From: an uncultured Lachnospiraceae bacterium
GTDB lineage: Bacteria > Bacillota > Clostridia > Lachnospirales > Lachnospiraceae
DNA length: 64,000 nucleotides
Assembly (NCBI GenBank): GCA_910579615.1
Contig: CAJTUA010000006.1
Coordinates: forward strand, 62,001-126,000
Direction of reading: 5' to 3'
Shown here: positions 17,545 through 26,007 of the stretch, piece by piece
How positions within the stretch are numbered: the first letter of the stretch is position 1
How the letters are laid out: each line of letters starts with the position of its first letter
The notes under the pieces: generated by a model
Told to the model about the DNA's origin: nothing
Seen by the model: the letters and a program-made list of their open reading frames with translations, nothing else
The model's database searches: none
Position numbers and translations under genes: made by a program

Positions 17545-17762
17545 CGTTTCGGACAGTCCCCCAAATCCTCGAATTCCTCCGCGATTTGGGAAACCGATTT
17601 GCCCTTATCCAATTTCTTTTTGACTAATTCAAGAAGCTTTTGTTTCTCCCCTTGTGAAATTTCCTGTGAAATCCACATCTGTTCCTTCTCTTTTAAATTC
17701 TTCTCCAAAATTTCCTCTAATGCCTCACACAGATTGCCCGCCTCAAAACCTTTTCTCGCCAA
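17520..17762 (-). pseudogene. C-terminal remnant of an Rpn/PDDEXK_2-type nuclease-transposase
   Basis: The frame from the TTG at 17762 reads EKEQMWISQEIS...KLLELVKKKLDKGKSVSQIAEEFED. The KKLDKGKSV.QIAEE tail is the usual C-terminus of the Rpn/PD-(D/E)XK family of putative transposases. An in-frame stop lies 15 bases upstream of the TTG, and no N-terminal nuclease domain remains. The 3' end runs out of frame into the MutS-like gene. It is probably a scar of an insertion just upstream of that gene. Confidence 0.6.
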
Positions 17763-18045
17763 TCCAATCTGCAGCTACGCGAAAAAGGCAAGGATGCCAC
17801 TGTAATATTTGCTCTTTCATGTAACCCCTTCTGTTTTCACTATCAGGAGTTTACCATCCCGGAAAACTCCTGCCCCACTGGATATTAAAAGCATGAATTC
17901 TCCAAAGAAACGGGCAGGAAACGACCTCCCTTCCTTATGGGAGCTGCCTGTAAAGATTTAATACTAGAACGGGGAAGCAAAAATCCCCGCGCCTGAAAAA
18001 AGAACATATGCTTCCCCTATAGGTTAGCATTTTTTCCGGAAAAAC
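17763..18045. other. Gene-free stretch
   Basis: No coding sequence supported. The only structure seen is GGGGAAGC (17971-17978) pairing with GCTTCCCC (18010-18017) across a 31-base loop. Confidence 0.5.
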
Positions 18046-18070
18046 GCAAGGGAAAAATTTCCGCCCTGCA
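18046..18070 (-). terminator. Probable terminator of rlmH
   Basis: GCAAGGG (18046-18052) pairs, with one bulge, with CCCTGC (18064-18069). On the minus strand it is followed by GTTTTTCC. It begins within a few bases of the rlmH stop. Confidence 0.5.
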
Positions 18071-18074
18071 AGTT

Positions 18075-18554
18075 CTACTTGTGATAAGGTTCATGGGCGG
18101 AAATTTTACAGCACCGGTATATCTGCTCTAACAGCACAACCCGCATGAGTTGGTGTGGGAAGGTCATTTCGGAAAAGCTCAGCAGGAAATCCGCGCGTTT
18201 TTTTACCTCTTCCGCAAGGCCGAGGGAGCCACCGATTACGAAAGTTACATGGGAGCTTCCGCCAAGCGCGAGCGTTTCCAGTTTTTCCGCCAATTGCTCC
18301 GAGGAGAGCTGTTTCCCTTCGATGGCGAGCGCTGCTATATAGCTGCCTTCTTTTATTTTCGCCAGTATCCTCTCCCCCTCGCGCGCCATAATCTGGGCGT
18401 TTAACGCCTCCCCTGCCCCATCGGGTGTCTTTTCGTCCGGGACTTCCACAATTTCAAGCTTGTGGTAGCGGCTAATCCGTTTGATGTATTCCGCCACCGC
18501 GTCCGTAAAATATTTTTCTTTGATTTTCCCAACACATAAGATTGTAATCTTCAA
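18075..18554 (-). CDS. rlmH: 23S rRNA pseudouridine-1915 N3-methyltransferase
   Basis: RlmH is a SPOUT methyltransferase that methylates pseudouridine 1915 of 23S rRNA in assembled 70S ribosomes. The 159-residue length is standard. The opening KITILCVGKIKEKYF, the SAM-loop FVIGGSLGLAEEV and the C-terminal MTFPHQLMRVVLLEQIYR...HEPYHK are diagnostic. The start is TTG at 18554 with GGGAGG six bases upstream; earlier in-frame starts would add 44 residues foreign to the family. It stands alone, separated from the CNNM gene by a strong terminator. Confidence 0.97.
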   Translation of the reverse strand: MKITILCVGKIKEKYFTDAVAEYIKRISRYHKLEIVEVPDEKTPDGAGEALNAQIMAREGERILAKIKEGSYIAALAIEGKQLSSEQLAEKLETLALGGSSHVTFVIGGSLGLAEEVKKRADFLLSFSEMTFPHQLMRVVLLEQIYRCCKISAHEPYHK

Positions 18555-18816
18555 ACCTGTCCTCCCAGCGTGGGGATTCCTGTATACACGGGATAATCCC
18601 CTCCCTTTTATGCCCTGATACGCAGCCGCAGCGGGCGCTCCCCGTGCGCAAAAGAAAACGCCCGCGGTCAAAATCCGTACCCGCAATACGGCTGCGTATC
18701 AAATCGTTCACAAATTGTTATCCTGACATTCATAATTTGCTCATATTTTCAGTCTATACTAAAAGCAGATTAAGAATTGATTTTCTTTTTCATACTCTCC
18801 TCCTCCCTATTTTTAT

Positions 18817-18844
18817 AAAAACCTTAGCATCCGCTAAGGTTTTT
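18817..18844 (-). terminator. Terminator overlapping the stop of the CNNM gene
   Basis: AAAAACCTTAGC (18817-18828) pairs with GCTAAGGTTTTT (18833-18844) around a four-base loop. The stop codon (complement of 18834-18836) lies inside the stem. A minus-strand T-run follows. Closes the rex-to-CNNM cluster. Confidence 0.88.
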
Positions 18845-20210
18845 CTGTTTCCTCCAAATTTTCCTCCGTCTCCGCCTTTTCAACCCGGACTACTTTCACG
18901 CGCCGTATCACGCGCGCGTGGATTGCAACCGAGTCAAAACGGAACCCTTCGTATTCCACGGAAAATACCTCATCATCCTGCGGGATATGGTCAAGCAGCG
19001 AAACCAGAAGACCGTTGAGGGTATCAAAGGTCTCCCCGTCTTCCTTCCGGATTTGTATGCCGGTTTCCTCGGAAAGCTCCTCGAGCGTCACGGAACCGCT
19101 CACCAGGAAATTTCCTTCCTCCTGCCTGCGGATTAGCTCCTCCTCCTTATCGTACTCGTCCTGGATATCCCCGACGATTTCCTCCAAAATGTCCTCCATC
19201 GTCACAAGCCCTGCGGTCTGCCCGTACTCGTCCGCAACGATTGCCATATGTATTTTCTTCGCCTGCATGGCGCGGAACAGCACATCCAAATCCTGCGTGT
19301 CCGGCACGAAATAAGGCTCGCGCGCCACTTCCACAAGCGGGCGTTTCCGAAGCTTTGCATTCGCGTAAAAATTCATGACATCCTTTAAATGCAGCACCCC
19401 GATGATATCGTCAACATTCTCCCTATAGAGCGGAAAACGCGAGAACGGCTCGCTCAGCATAAAATTCAGCGCATCCTCCACACTGGTGTCCGCCGAAATC
19501 GCCACCATGCGCTTGCGGTGGGTCATCACATCCTTGGCTTCCTTTTCATCAAACTCAATGATGTTTGAAATCATTTCCGCTTCCTTTGCCTCGAGCACCC
19601 CCTGCTCATGCCCCTCGTTCACAATCGAGATAATCTCCTCCTCCGTCACATTCTCTTCCGGCCTGGCCTTCTTTAAGCCAAACAGGCAGAGCAGCAAATT
19701 CGAGTTTTTCTCGAGCAAAAATACAATTGGCGAGAGAAAGCGGTAGAGAAAAAGAATAAACGCAGCCAGGGGGTAAGCGGCTCTTTCTCCGATTCTCTGC
19801 GCAATCTTTTTCGGAACTAAGATGCCAAAAAGCACCATCAGGTAAATCAGAAAGATTGTGACAAAAACCATCGCGATTGCCGTAGGAACCACCGCAACCT
19901 CCTCGCCTGCCGATACAGCACGTGCAATCGCCCACCGTATCCAGCCGTACAGACTGAACGCGTACATCATTCCGGCAAGTAAACTCATGGATGTTACTGT
20001 AATTTCAATCACGTTCTGGTATCGGTGCGGCGTATCAAGCAATCTCTTCAAGCGCACTGCCTTCTTATCGCCCTCCTGTGCGCGGTGCTCCACGCTGTTT
20101 TCGTTAATATTTCCAAATGCTTCCTCTGCTGCTGCCACCAGTGCGTTTAACACCAGCAATGCCAGCACACCTATCAGCCCTCGTATGGGATGACCGTCCA
20201 TAAATCTCAT
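18834..20210 (-). CDS. CNNM/CorC-type membrane protein (DUF21, CBS pair, CorC_HlyC)
   Basis: A 458-residue integral membrane protein. The N-terminal DUF21 domain has four hydrophobic segments (GLIGVLALLVLNALVAAAEEAF; MSLLAGMMYAFSLYGWI; VPTAIAMVFVTIFLIYLMVL; YPLAAFILFLYRFLSPIVFLL). Two CBS domains follow (VMTHRKRMVAISADTSVEDAL; FVPDTQDLDVLFRAMQAKKI), then a CorC_HlyC domain (DGETFDTLNGLLVSLLDHIP). Members of the family are implicated in magnesium or cobalt efflux and are often labelled hemolysin C; toxin function is not implied. Start ATG at 20210 with GGAAGGAG. It lies 43 bases after mazF in the same transcription unit. Confidence 0.92.
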   Translation of the reverse strand: MRFMDGHPIRGLIGVLALLVLNALVAAAEEAFGNINENSVEHRAQEGDKKAVRLKRLLDTPHRYQNVIEITVTSMSLLAGMMYAFSLYGWIRWAIARAVSAGEEVAVVPTAIAMVFVTIFLIYLMVLFGILVPKKIAQRIGERAAYPLAAFILFLYRFLSPIVFLLEKNSNLLLCLFGLKKARPEENVTEEEIISIVNEGHEQGVLEAKEAEMISNIIEFDEKEAKDVMTHRKRMVAISADTSVEDALNFMLSEPFSRFPLYRENVDDIIGVLHLKDVMNFYANAKLRKRPLVEVAREPYFVPDTQDLDVLFRAMQAKKIHMAIVADEYGQTAGLVTMEDILEEIVGDIQDEYDKEEELIRRQEEGNFLVSGSVTLEELSEETGIQIRKEDGETFDTLNGLLVSLLDHIPQDDEVFSVEYEGFRFDSVAIHARVIRRVKVVRVEKAETEENLEETEKP

Positions 20211-20253
20211 TTCTCCTTCCGCTCATACACCGCTTCCACGGTTTTTTCCCGGA

Positions 20254-20601
20254 TTATGTATCAAGCGCGAAGCTGACGCAAAGCGCATGATCAATCCGCT
20301 TTAAAATTTCCTGGTCCAAATGGCATACCTTTTCTTTTAGCCTTGATTTGTCAATGGTCCGCACCTGCTCAAGCAAAATGACGGAATCTTTGACCACCCC
20401 GTATTTGTCCGCCGCAATCTCCACATGGGTCGGGAGCTTTGCCTTGTTCATTTTTGATGTAATCGCCGCACAGATAACGGTCGGGCTATGCTTGTTCCCG
20501 GTGTCATTCTGCACAATCAGCACCGGCCGCACACCCCCTTGTTCCGAGCCGACAACCGGCCGCAAATCCGCATAAAAAATATCGCCACGCTTAATTATCA
20601 C
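20254..20601 (-). CDS. mazF: MazF/PemK-type mRNA interferase without visible antitoxin
   Basis: A 115-residue homologue of the sequence-specific endoribonuclease MazF (NdoA/EndoA), strikingly close to the Bacillus enzyme: IIKRGDIFYADLRPVVGSEQ, GGVRPVLIVQND, KLPTHVEI and DSVILLEQVRTIDKSRL. The residues of the RNA-binding groove (GDIF...GSEQGG...RPVL) are intact. The start is GTG at 20601 with GGAG upstream. In Bacillus the order is alr-antitoxin-toxin; here the 194 bases between alr and mazF contain no CopG/MazE-like ORF (best frame 27 residues). The antitoxin is therefore elsewhere, extremely small or absent. Confidence 0.94.
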   Translation of the reverse strand: MIIKRGDIFYADLRPVVGSEQGGVRPVLIVQNDTGNKHSPTVICAAITSKMNKAKLPTHVEIAADKYGVVKDSVILLEQVRTIDKSRLKEKVCHLDQEILKRIDHALCVSFALDT

Positions 20602-20795
20602 AATAATTCACTCTCCATTTACGAAATTCCGGACCAATTTCCTTATATTCCCATTATCTCCTGAATTTTGCTTCCTATACAATAGAGTGTAAATTTTATT
20701 GCCGCGGCAGACCATTGGCATTTCATAAATTACCACCGCGCGAAGTGCATACTGCAAGGCAGCATGCTTGTGGCTCCGCACATAAAAAGCCCGCT

Positions 20796-21995
20796 CTATG
20801 CAAATTCCGTCCGTACACAAACAGGCATCCCCCCACGGTAATAAACCCGCGGCACACGCCTTGAAATACCACACACAAACTCATAGTTGAAAGAGCCTGC
20901 AAGTTGCGCGGGTTCCTCCACCGGGATAGATTCCGCCCCGTCACGCCCAACCAGCGTAACGGTATCCCACTGCTTTGCCTGTGGGATACCGGTCACATCC
21001 ACCATAAACTGATCCATGCAGATACGCCCGATAATCCGCGCGTTCTTTCCCGCAATCAGCACACGCCCCTTGTTCGAGAGCGCGCGCGGATAACCATCCG
21101 CATAGCCAACCGGGATGGTGGCAACCCGCATCGGGTGCTCCGCGACAAAAGTGCTGCCGTAACCGATGGGCGTTCCCTCCCCCACCTGCTTTATGAACGA
21201 AATATTGCTCACAAGCTCCATTGCAGGCATCAGGGCAAGTTTTGTGTGCCCTACCTCCTCCGACGGGTATAAGCCGTAGGTGGAAATCCCGCTGCGCACC
21301 ATGTCAAGCTGCGCCTCCGGCATATCAATGATGCCCGCGCTGTTTGAAATATGTTTTACCGGTACCGCGATGCCCTCGCGCGCAAGGAGCTGTACAAACT
21401 CCTGATAACGCGCAAGCTGTAAGCGCGCCGAGGTCTTGTCAGTCTCATCGGCACATGCCATATGGGAAAACAGGCCCTCTACCTTTATGCCGGCAAGCCC
21501 CGCAATTGCAGCAACCTCCCGCGCATCTGCCGCGCTCCCGGCATAGCCAAGCCGCCCCATCCCGGTATCGAGTTTGATATGTATTGCGGCGGTACACCCG
21601 GCTGCCACTGCCTCTTTGCTGATATGCTCCGCCAACGCCCGGTCATAGACCGTCAGTGTAATATTGTTGCGCAGCGCCTCCCCGACAAGCTCCGGCGCGG
21701 TGCTGCCAAGCACAAGAATTGGTTTTGTAATTCCCGCACGGCGCAGCTCCATCCCTTCTTCCACCATAGCGACACCGTATGCCGCCACAACGGGGTTTCC
21801 GCCTTCCAACAGCGCATCAAGCGCGCGCGCAACCGGCACAGCGCCATGCCCGTAAGCGTCCGCCTTAATCACCGCCATGATTTTCGTCTGTGGGCGCAGA
21901 AGCTTGCGTGTGTTCTGAATATTGCTGCACAAAGCATCCAAATCAATTCTTGCACATACCCTGTAATAACCGTTTTTATACTCCGTCTCTACCAT
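20796..21995 (-). CDS. alr: Alanine racemase
   Basis: PLP-dependent racemase supplying D-alanine for peptidoglycan. The 399-residue protein has the PLP lysine Lys44 in MAVIKADAYGHGAVPVAR. It also has the second catalytic Tyr region (GTPIGYGSTFVAEHPMRVATIPVGYADG) and the conserved MVRSGISTYGLYPSEE. The start at 21995 overlaps the end of the nnr gene by seven bases, so the two are translationally coupled. The alr-mazF neighbourhood is widely conserved in Firmicutes. Confidence 0.96.
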   Translation of the reverse strand: MVETEYKNGYYRVCARIDLDALCSNIQNTRKLLRPQTKIMAVIKADAYGHGAVPVARALDALLEGGNPVVAAYGVAMVEEGMELRRAGITKPILVLGSTAPELVGEALRNNITLTVYDRALAEHISKEAVAAGCTAAIHIKLDTGMGRLGYAGSAADAREVAAIAGLAGIKVEGLFSHMACADETDKTSARLQLARYQEFVQLLAREGIAVPVKHISNSAGIIDMPEAQLDMVRSGISTYGLYPSEEVGHTKLALMPAMELVSNISFIKQVGEGTPIGYGSTFVAEHPMRVATIPVGYADGYPRALSNKGRVLIAGKNARIIGRICMDQFMVDVTGIPQAKQWDTVTLVGRDGAESIPVEEPAQLAGSFNYEFVCGISRRVPRVYYRGGMPVCVRTEFA

Positions 21996-23626
21996 ATTCC
22001 GCCTTCTTTTCTTTGTTTTCTATGAACGCCGGATTCCCTGCCCCCAAACTGCGCCCCGCTATTATCCAGGGTGTTTTCTGCAAGGAGCATCCCGTCAAGG
22101 ATATCGCCCGCAAGCATTCCGCGGCAACCGCAGCTTTCCTGCGCCCGCTCCCCCGCAAGGCCGTGCAGAAATACCCCCGCTTTTGCCGCCTCAAACGGTT
22201 CCTTCGCGACACAAAGCCCGGCAATCATCCCGGCAAGCACATCCCCGCTGCCCCCGGTCGCCATGCCGTCACAGCCTGAGCGGTTGATATAAATCTCCCT
22301 CCCGCATGCCACGATGGTATGCGCGTCCTTTAACACGTAAATTAACTTATTATTATAAACACATTTCTTTGCGGTGTCAACCAAATGCTCCGTGATTTCT
22401 TTTACCATAAGCCCGGTCAGCCTTGAAAGCTCTTTCGGGTGCGGTGTGAGGATGGTGTTCTCCGGCAGGTGGTGCGACAGGGCAAGCAGCCTTAACGCAG
22501 GACTCCCGCCCCCGTTACAAACCCCGGCGAGCAAATTCAGCGCATCCGCGTCAAGCACAAGCGGCTTTCCGGTTCCCTGCAGCGCCTGTAAAAGCTTTGC
22601 AAGCGCCCGTGCGGCATCCTCCCCCACGCCAATCCCCGGTCCTGCAAGCACCGCATCCGCCCACAGCACCTGTTTTTCCCAGAATGCACCCTCGTCCATC
22701 TGCGGGATTTCCTCGTACAATGCCTCCGGCAGCATCTGGCGCACAATATCAAGGCATCCTTTTTCCGAGACAAGCTTTACCAGGCCAACCCCACAGCGGT
22801 ACGCCGCTTTTGCCGCCAGATACGCAGCCCCCGTCACCGAACCGGAGCCCGCATAGACCAACACCTTTCCGTAGCTGCCCTTGTGTGAGCGCGCAACGCG
22901 CGGCGCAAGCAGCGCCAAAGCATCGGATTTCTCATACGTGGTATACTGGTATTCGCCTGCGGCAAGCACCTGGCGGTTAAGCGCGGGCACAAAACCCGCA
23001 TCCGCGAGCACCGTCTTTCCACAGTACAGCGCGCCCGGATAAAGGAAATGCCCGATTTTATACTCCCCGAACGTTACCGTACAATGCGCTTTCACCGCCA
23101 CACGAAAGCATTCCCCCGTTCCTGCGTGGATTCCGGAGGGGATATCAATGGCAAGCACCTTCGTTTCCGACGCATTGATTCGCTCTATCAGTGCCTGGTA
23201 TGCCCCGTCCACCTTCCGTGAGAGCCCAATCCCGAAAATGCCGTCCAGTATCATATCATATGCCGAAAAATCCATGTCGTTGCCTGTCTTCCCACATTCC
23301 GGCACGCCACATTTTTTTGCAATCGCAAGCTCCATCTTTGTCAGCCCGCCCGGCGCTTTCCCATCCGCTGCCAAAAGCTGCACCGAAAGCCCCCTCAAAT
23401 GCAGCAGTCTTGCCGCCGCCACGGCATCCCCGCCGTTGCCGCCCGCACCGTACACTGCCAGCACGCGCTTTCCCACTGCGTTTTCCTGCCCGCCAAGCAT
23501 TTCCAGCGCACACTGCGCAATCTGTTCCGCTGCCTTTTCCATCAGCACAATCGGTGGAATCCCAATTTCCTCCGATGTCCTGCGGTCAATCTCCTTCATC
23601 TGCACCGCATCCGCAACATATCTCAT
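21989..23626 (-). CDS. nnr: Bifunctional NAD(P)HX epimerase / ADP-dependent dehydratase
   Basis: A 545-residue repair enzyme. It converts damaged (hydrated) NADH and NADPH back to the normal cofactors. The N-terminal epimerase domain (about 1-215) shows VYGAGGNGGDAVAAARLL and the DGIFGIGLSR and IDIPSGIHAGTG loops. The C-terminal ribokinase-like dehydratase (about 225-510) shows SHKGSYGKVLVYAGS, NTILTPHPKELSRL and MATGGSGDVLAGMIAGL. Start ATG at 23626, 22 bases after the acpS stop. Coupled to alr downstream. Confidence 0.95.
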   Translation of the reverse strand: MRYVADAVQMKEIDRRTSEEIGIPPIVLMEKAAEQIAQCALEMLGGQENAVGKRVLAVYGAGGNGGDAVAAARLLHLRGLSVQLLAADGKAPGGLTKMELAIAKKCGVPECGKTGNDMDFSAYDMILDGIFGIGLSRKVDGAYQALIERINASETKVLAIDIPSGIHAGTGECFRVAVKAHCTVTFGEYKIGHFLYPGALYCGKTVLADAGFVPALNRQVLAAGEYQYTTYEKSDALALLAPRVARSHKGSYGKVLVYAGSGSVTGAAYLAAKAAYRCGVGLVKLVSEKGCLDIVRQMLPEALYEEIPQMDEGAFWEKQVLWADAVLAGPGIGVGEDAARALAKLLQALQGTGKPLVLDADALNLLAGVCNGGGSPALRLLALSHHLPENTILTPHPKELSRLTGLMVKEITEHLVDTAKKCVYNNKLIYVLKDAHTIVACGREIYINRSGCDGMATGGSGDVLAGMIAGLCVAKEPFEAAKAGVFLHGLAGERAQESCGCRGMLAGDILDGMLLAENTLDNSGAQFGGRESGVHRKQRKEGGIW

Positions 23627-23648
23627 ATCATTTCCCTATCCACACCTC

Positions 23649-24011
23649 TTATGCCTTTACACACACCGCAAACGCCACTGCATATTCCTTCTCATTCGAT
23701 ACCGAGACATAAACACCGCAAGCGCCAAGCTCCTCTGCCCGCTGCCCCGCCGCGCCGTGCAGGATGCAGTACGGCTTGCCCGCCGCATCCCGCAACAGCT
23801 CGACCTGTGTCGGGGCAATGCGCCCGAACCCCGTCCCAAGCGCTTTTACCACCGCTTCCTTCATCGCCCAGTTGTCTGCCGCACGCACGCTTTTTTCCGC
23901 AATCATTTCCTGTTCCTTTTGCGTGTAGACCCTGTCCCGGAATGCCGCCCGCCCATACGCGCGAAGCACCCGCTCAATCCTTATGATGTCTGTCCCGACC
24001 CCCGCTATCAT
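23649..24011 (-). CDS. acpS: Holo-[acyl-carrier-protein] synthase
   Basis: AcpS transfers 4'-phosphopantetheine from CoA to apo-ACP. The 120-residue length is normal. Asp8 in GVGTDIIRIERV and Glu52 in NWAMKEAVVKALGTGF are the magnesium ligands. The second motif is slightly unusual: the common RWAxKEA reads NWAMKEA. It overlaps the upstream coiled-coil gene by four bases (ATGA) and sits 22 bases before nnr. Confidence 0.95.
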   Translation of the reverse strand: MIAGVGTDIIRIERVLRAYGRAAFRDRVYTQKEQEMIAEKSVRAADNWAMKEAVVKALGTGFGRIAPTQVELLRDAAGKPYCILHGAAGQRAEELGACGVYVSVSNEKEYAVAFAVCVKA

Positions 24012-24679
24012 TCGTTCCCGCCCTCCTGCTCGAGTGCCTGGTCAAGCTGCTCCATCAGCTGCACACCAAGCATCGAGTGCAGGTAGGCGTACATCTTTTC
24101 ATCCTGCATCTGCCGCTCCTGTTCCTCTAATACCTTCATTTTCAGCTTTGCGCGCAGCTCCGTAATCTCCTCCTCAAGCTCCTTCATCCGGTTCTTATTG
24201 ACGCGGAAGCGGTCGTAGCAGGCTCTTGTGCTCTCCACCATCAGCTGCGCGTTTGCCTGGCGAATCTGGTATGGCATGTCGGACAGGCTGTCCTCCGTTT
24301 CCTGTAACTGCTCGTTTAATTCCAGGATTTTTTTCTGGTTTTTGTCAAGCTTTCTCTGCTTTAAGCGCCCGACTGGTGTCTCGTCCGCCCCCATGTTTTC
24401 AATGATTTCCTGCATCATCTGCGACTTGTAGCGCTTTAAGCCCTTGATTTCCTCCGTCTGCTTGCCCTGTTTTTTCAAAAGGGCGTTCAATGCGGAAACC
24501 ATGCCACGGATGGTATCGCTTTGCATATGTTCCGGGAAAATCTCCAGCCATTTCTCATCCACAATCAACAATGGTACATTTTTATTTTGCAGGGAATGCA
24601 CAATCTTTTCTTCCAATTCCCCGAAAGCGTTTGTTTTTTTACTCCGCCTCAATCCCATCATCCCCTTTGTCTGTTCCAC
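24008..24679 (-). CDS. Coiled-coil protein of unknown function
   Basis: A 223-residue charged, almost entirely helical protein. Residues 100-195 are heptad-rich (DKNQKKILELNEQLQETEDSL; NRMKELEEEITELRAKLKMKV). No membrane segment or known catalytic motif is visible. It overlaps the 3' end of rex by 41 bases and acpS by four, so it is locked into the rex-acpS-nnr-alr operon. The start is taken as GTG at 24679, with GGAAGG upstream; an ATG pair at 24661/24658 is the alternative. The residues VPLLIVDEKWLEIFP near the N-terminus suggest a small folded head. I do not recognise the family beyond its occurrence in this operon. Confidence 0.8.
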   Translation of the reverse strand: MEQTKGMMGLRRSKKTNAFGELEEKIVHSLQNKNVPLLIVDEKWLEIFPEHMQSDTIRGMVSALNALLKKQGKQTEEIKGLKRYKSQMMQEIIENMGADETPVGRLKQRKLDKNQKKILELNEQLQETEDSLSDMPYQIRQANAQLMVESTRACYDRFRVNKNRMKELEEEITELRAKLKMKVLEEQERQMQDEKMYAYLHSMLGVQLMEQLDQALEQEGGNE

Positions 24680-25316
24680 CGAAACCTTCCGATGCCGATT
24701 TTAGTTTGTAGGAAAGCCGCATCAGGCTCTCCGACAAATGTACATTCTCCAATACAATCTCTGCGGGCAAATGCAAATCCGTCGGCGCGAAATTCCAAAA
24801 TGCCTTCACCCCGCAGGCCACAAGCTGTGCCGCAACGCGCGCCGCATTCTCCCGCGGTATCGTAAGTGCCGCAATCTCAATCTGATGTTCCCGGATAAAC
24901 GCACTTACCTCCTGCATCGGCCGAACCTTCACCCCACGGATTTCCCTTCCGATTTTTTGCGGGTCAACATCAAAAATACCACAGATGATAAAGCCACTGC
25001 GCTCAAAATCCGTATAATTTGCAAGCGCCTGCCCCAGATTCCCCGCGCCGATGATGACAACGCCCGTCTTTCTGTCAACCCCCAGAATCTTCCCAATCTC
25101 GGTATACAAAAACTCAACATTATACCCGTAGCCCTGCTGCCCAAAACCGCCAAAATGGTTCAAATCCTGGCGTATCTGGGACGCTGTGACATTCATTTTC
25201 TGGCTCAGCTCCTTTGATGAGATACGGACGACATCCTTTTCCAGCAATTCGTTCAGGTAGCGATAATATCTTGGAAGCCGCTTTATCACTGCTGCCGAAA
25301 TTCCCTTATCATTCAA
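24639..25316 (-). CDS. rex: Redox-sensing transcriptional repressor
   Basis: Rex senses the NADH/NAD ratio and represses fermentation and respiration genes when NADH is low. The 225-residue protein has the N-terminal winged helix (AAVIKRLPRYYRYLNELL...SSKELSQKMNVTASQIRQDLNHFG) and a Rossmann domain (VVIIGAGNLGQALANY). A longer frame opens at 25355, but that codon would coincide with the transcription start set by the perfect promoter at 25361-25389. The TTG at 25316 is preceded by AAGGAG and matches the family N-terminus, so it is chosen. First gene of the operon. Confidence 0.95.
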   Translation of the reverse strand: MNDKGISAAVIKRLPRYYRYLNELLEKDVVRISSKELSQKMNVTASQIRQDLNHFGGFGQQGYGYNVEFLYTEIGKILGVDRKTGVVIIGAGNLGQALANYTDFERSGFIICGIFDVDPQKIGREIRGVKVRPMQEVSAFIREHQIEIAALTIPRENAARVAAQLVACGVKAFWNFAPTDLHLPAEIVLENVHLSESLMRLSYKLKSASEGFGGTDKGDDGIEAE

Positions 25317-25360
25317 AATGCTCTCCTTTTCATCTTCCATCCAACCTAAATTCATCCTAT

Positions 25361-25389
25361 ATTATAGTGGATTGTTAAGAAACTGTCAA
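25361..25389 (-). promoter_or_regulatory. rex promoter with candidate Rex operator
   Basis: Minus-strand TTGACA (complement of 25384-25389), 17-base spacer and TATAAT (complement of 25361-25366). Between the boxes, plus-strand 25372-25389 reads TTGTTAA-GAAA-CTGTCAA. The first half is a perfect clostridial Rex half-site (TTGTTAAnnnnTTAACAA); the second half matches 4 of 7. Autoregulation by Rex is inferred. Confidence 0.7.
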
Positions 25390-25437
25390 TCATTTCCCCT
25401 GCGGCTTTGCATTCTTTTCTTTTTTTTCGCTTTCGCA

Positions 25438-25466
25438 TTGAAATTTTCGCACGAATCGTTTATAAT
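25438..25466 (+). promoter_or_regulatory. Sigma-A promoter of the PilZ gene
   Basis: TTGAAA (25438-25443), 17-base spacer, TATAAT (25461-25466), 43 bases upstream of the PilZ ATG and divergent from the rex promoter. Confidence 0.82.
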
Positions 25467-25508
25467 AAAAAAAGTAACGTGTATACGTTCATATCGGGAG
25501 GTACATTT

Positions 25509-25874
25509 ATGGTAGAAAAAAGAAAAAACCAACGATTCAATGTGAAACTGGAATTGGAGATATCCTCTCTGTTTAAGCAGGATAATGTGAATGTGGAGAA
25601 TATTGATGCGCCAATCACCGTCGTTGACATCTCAAAAGGAGGCATCGGCTTCCACACCCAGAGCATTCTGCCCCTCGGTTTTTATTTCAACGCATGTCTT
25701 CAGTTAACCCCGGACGATGATTCAAAACTTTACTGTGTTGTCAAGATTATCCGCTGCATTGACCTTGGGCATGGCATGAAAGGCTACGGCTGCGAATTCG
25801 TCGGTCTGGCACCGGTATTTTCTTACATTTTTGACGACTACGCCAAAGGGCTTGAAACCTCCATGGTTCCGTAA
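25509..25874 (+). CDS. PilZ domain protein (putative c-di-GMP receptor)
   Basis: A 121-residue single-domain PilZ protein. The c-di-GMP-binding signature is complete: the RxxxR-type KRKNQRF at residues 4-10 and the D/NxSxxG-type DISKGGIGF near residue 45. Such proteins act as cytoplasmic second-messenger receptors that tune motility, surface polysaccharide or transcription through a partner. No diguanylate cyclase or partner is adjacent. The ATG at 25509 has GGGAGG upstream. Transcribed divergently from rex. Confidence 0.9.
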   Translation: MVEKRKNQRFNVKLELEISSLFKQDNVNVENIDAPITVVDISKGGIGFHTQSILPLGFYFNACLQLTPDDDSKLYCVVKIIRCIDLGHGMKGYGCEFVGLAPVFSYIFDDYAKGLETSMVP

Positions 25875-26007
25875 GACCGCAGGGCAGCCCGCAAAAAAGG
25901 GTATCCCAAAGCACAGGAGATACAGGGGATGTTTCAATTTCCAAACATCGCCCAAAGAAACATCCGCCGCTTTGGAATGCCCTCTTTTTTTCTTCTTCCG
26001 ACGCACC

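Noticed and set aside
20608..20874. An 88-codon minus-strand frame that could have been the mazF antitoxin
   Set aside because: Most of it overlaps the end of alr in another frame, it is Cys/Leu-rich, and it has no CopG/MazE features.
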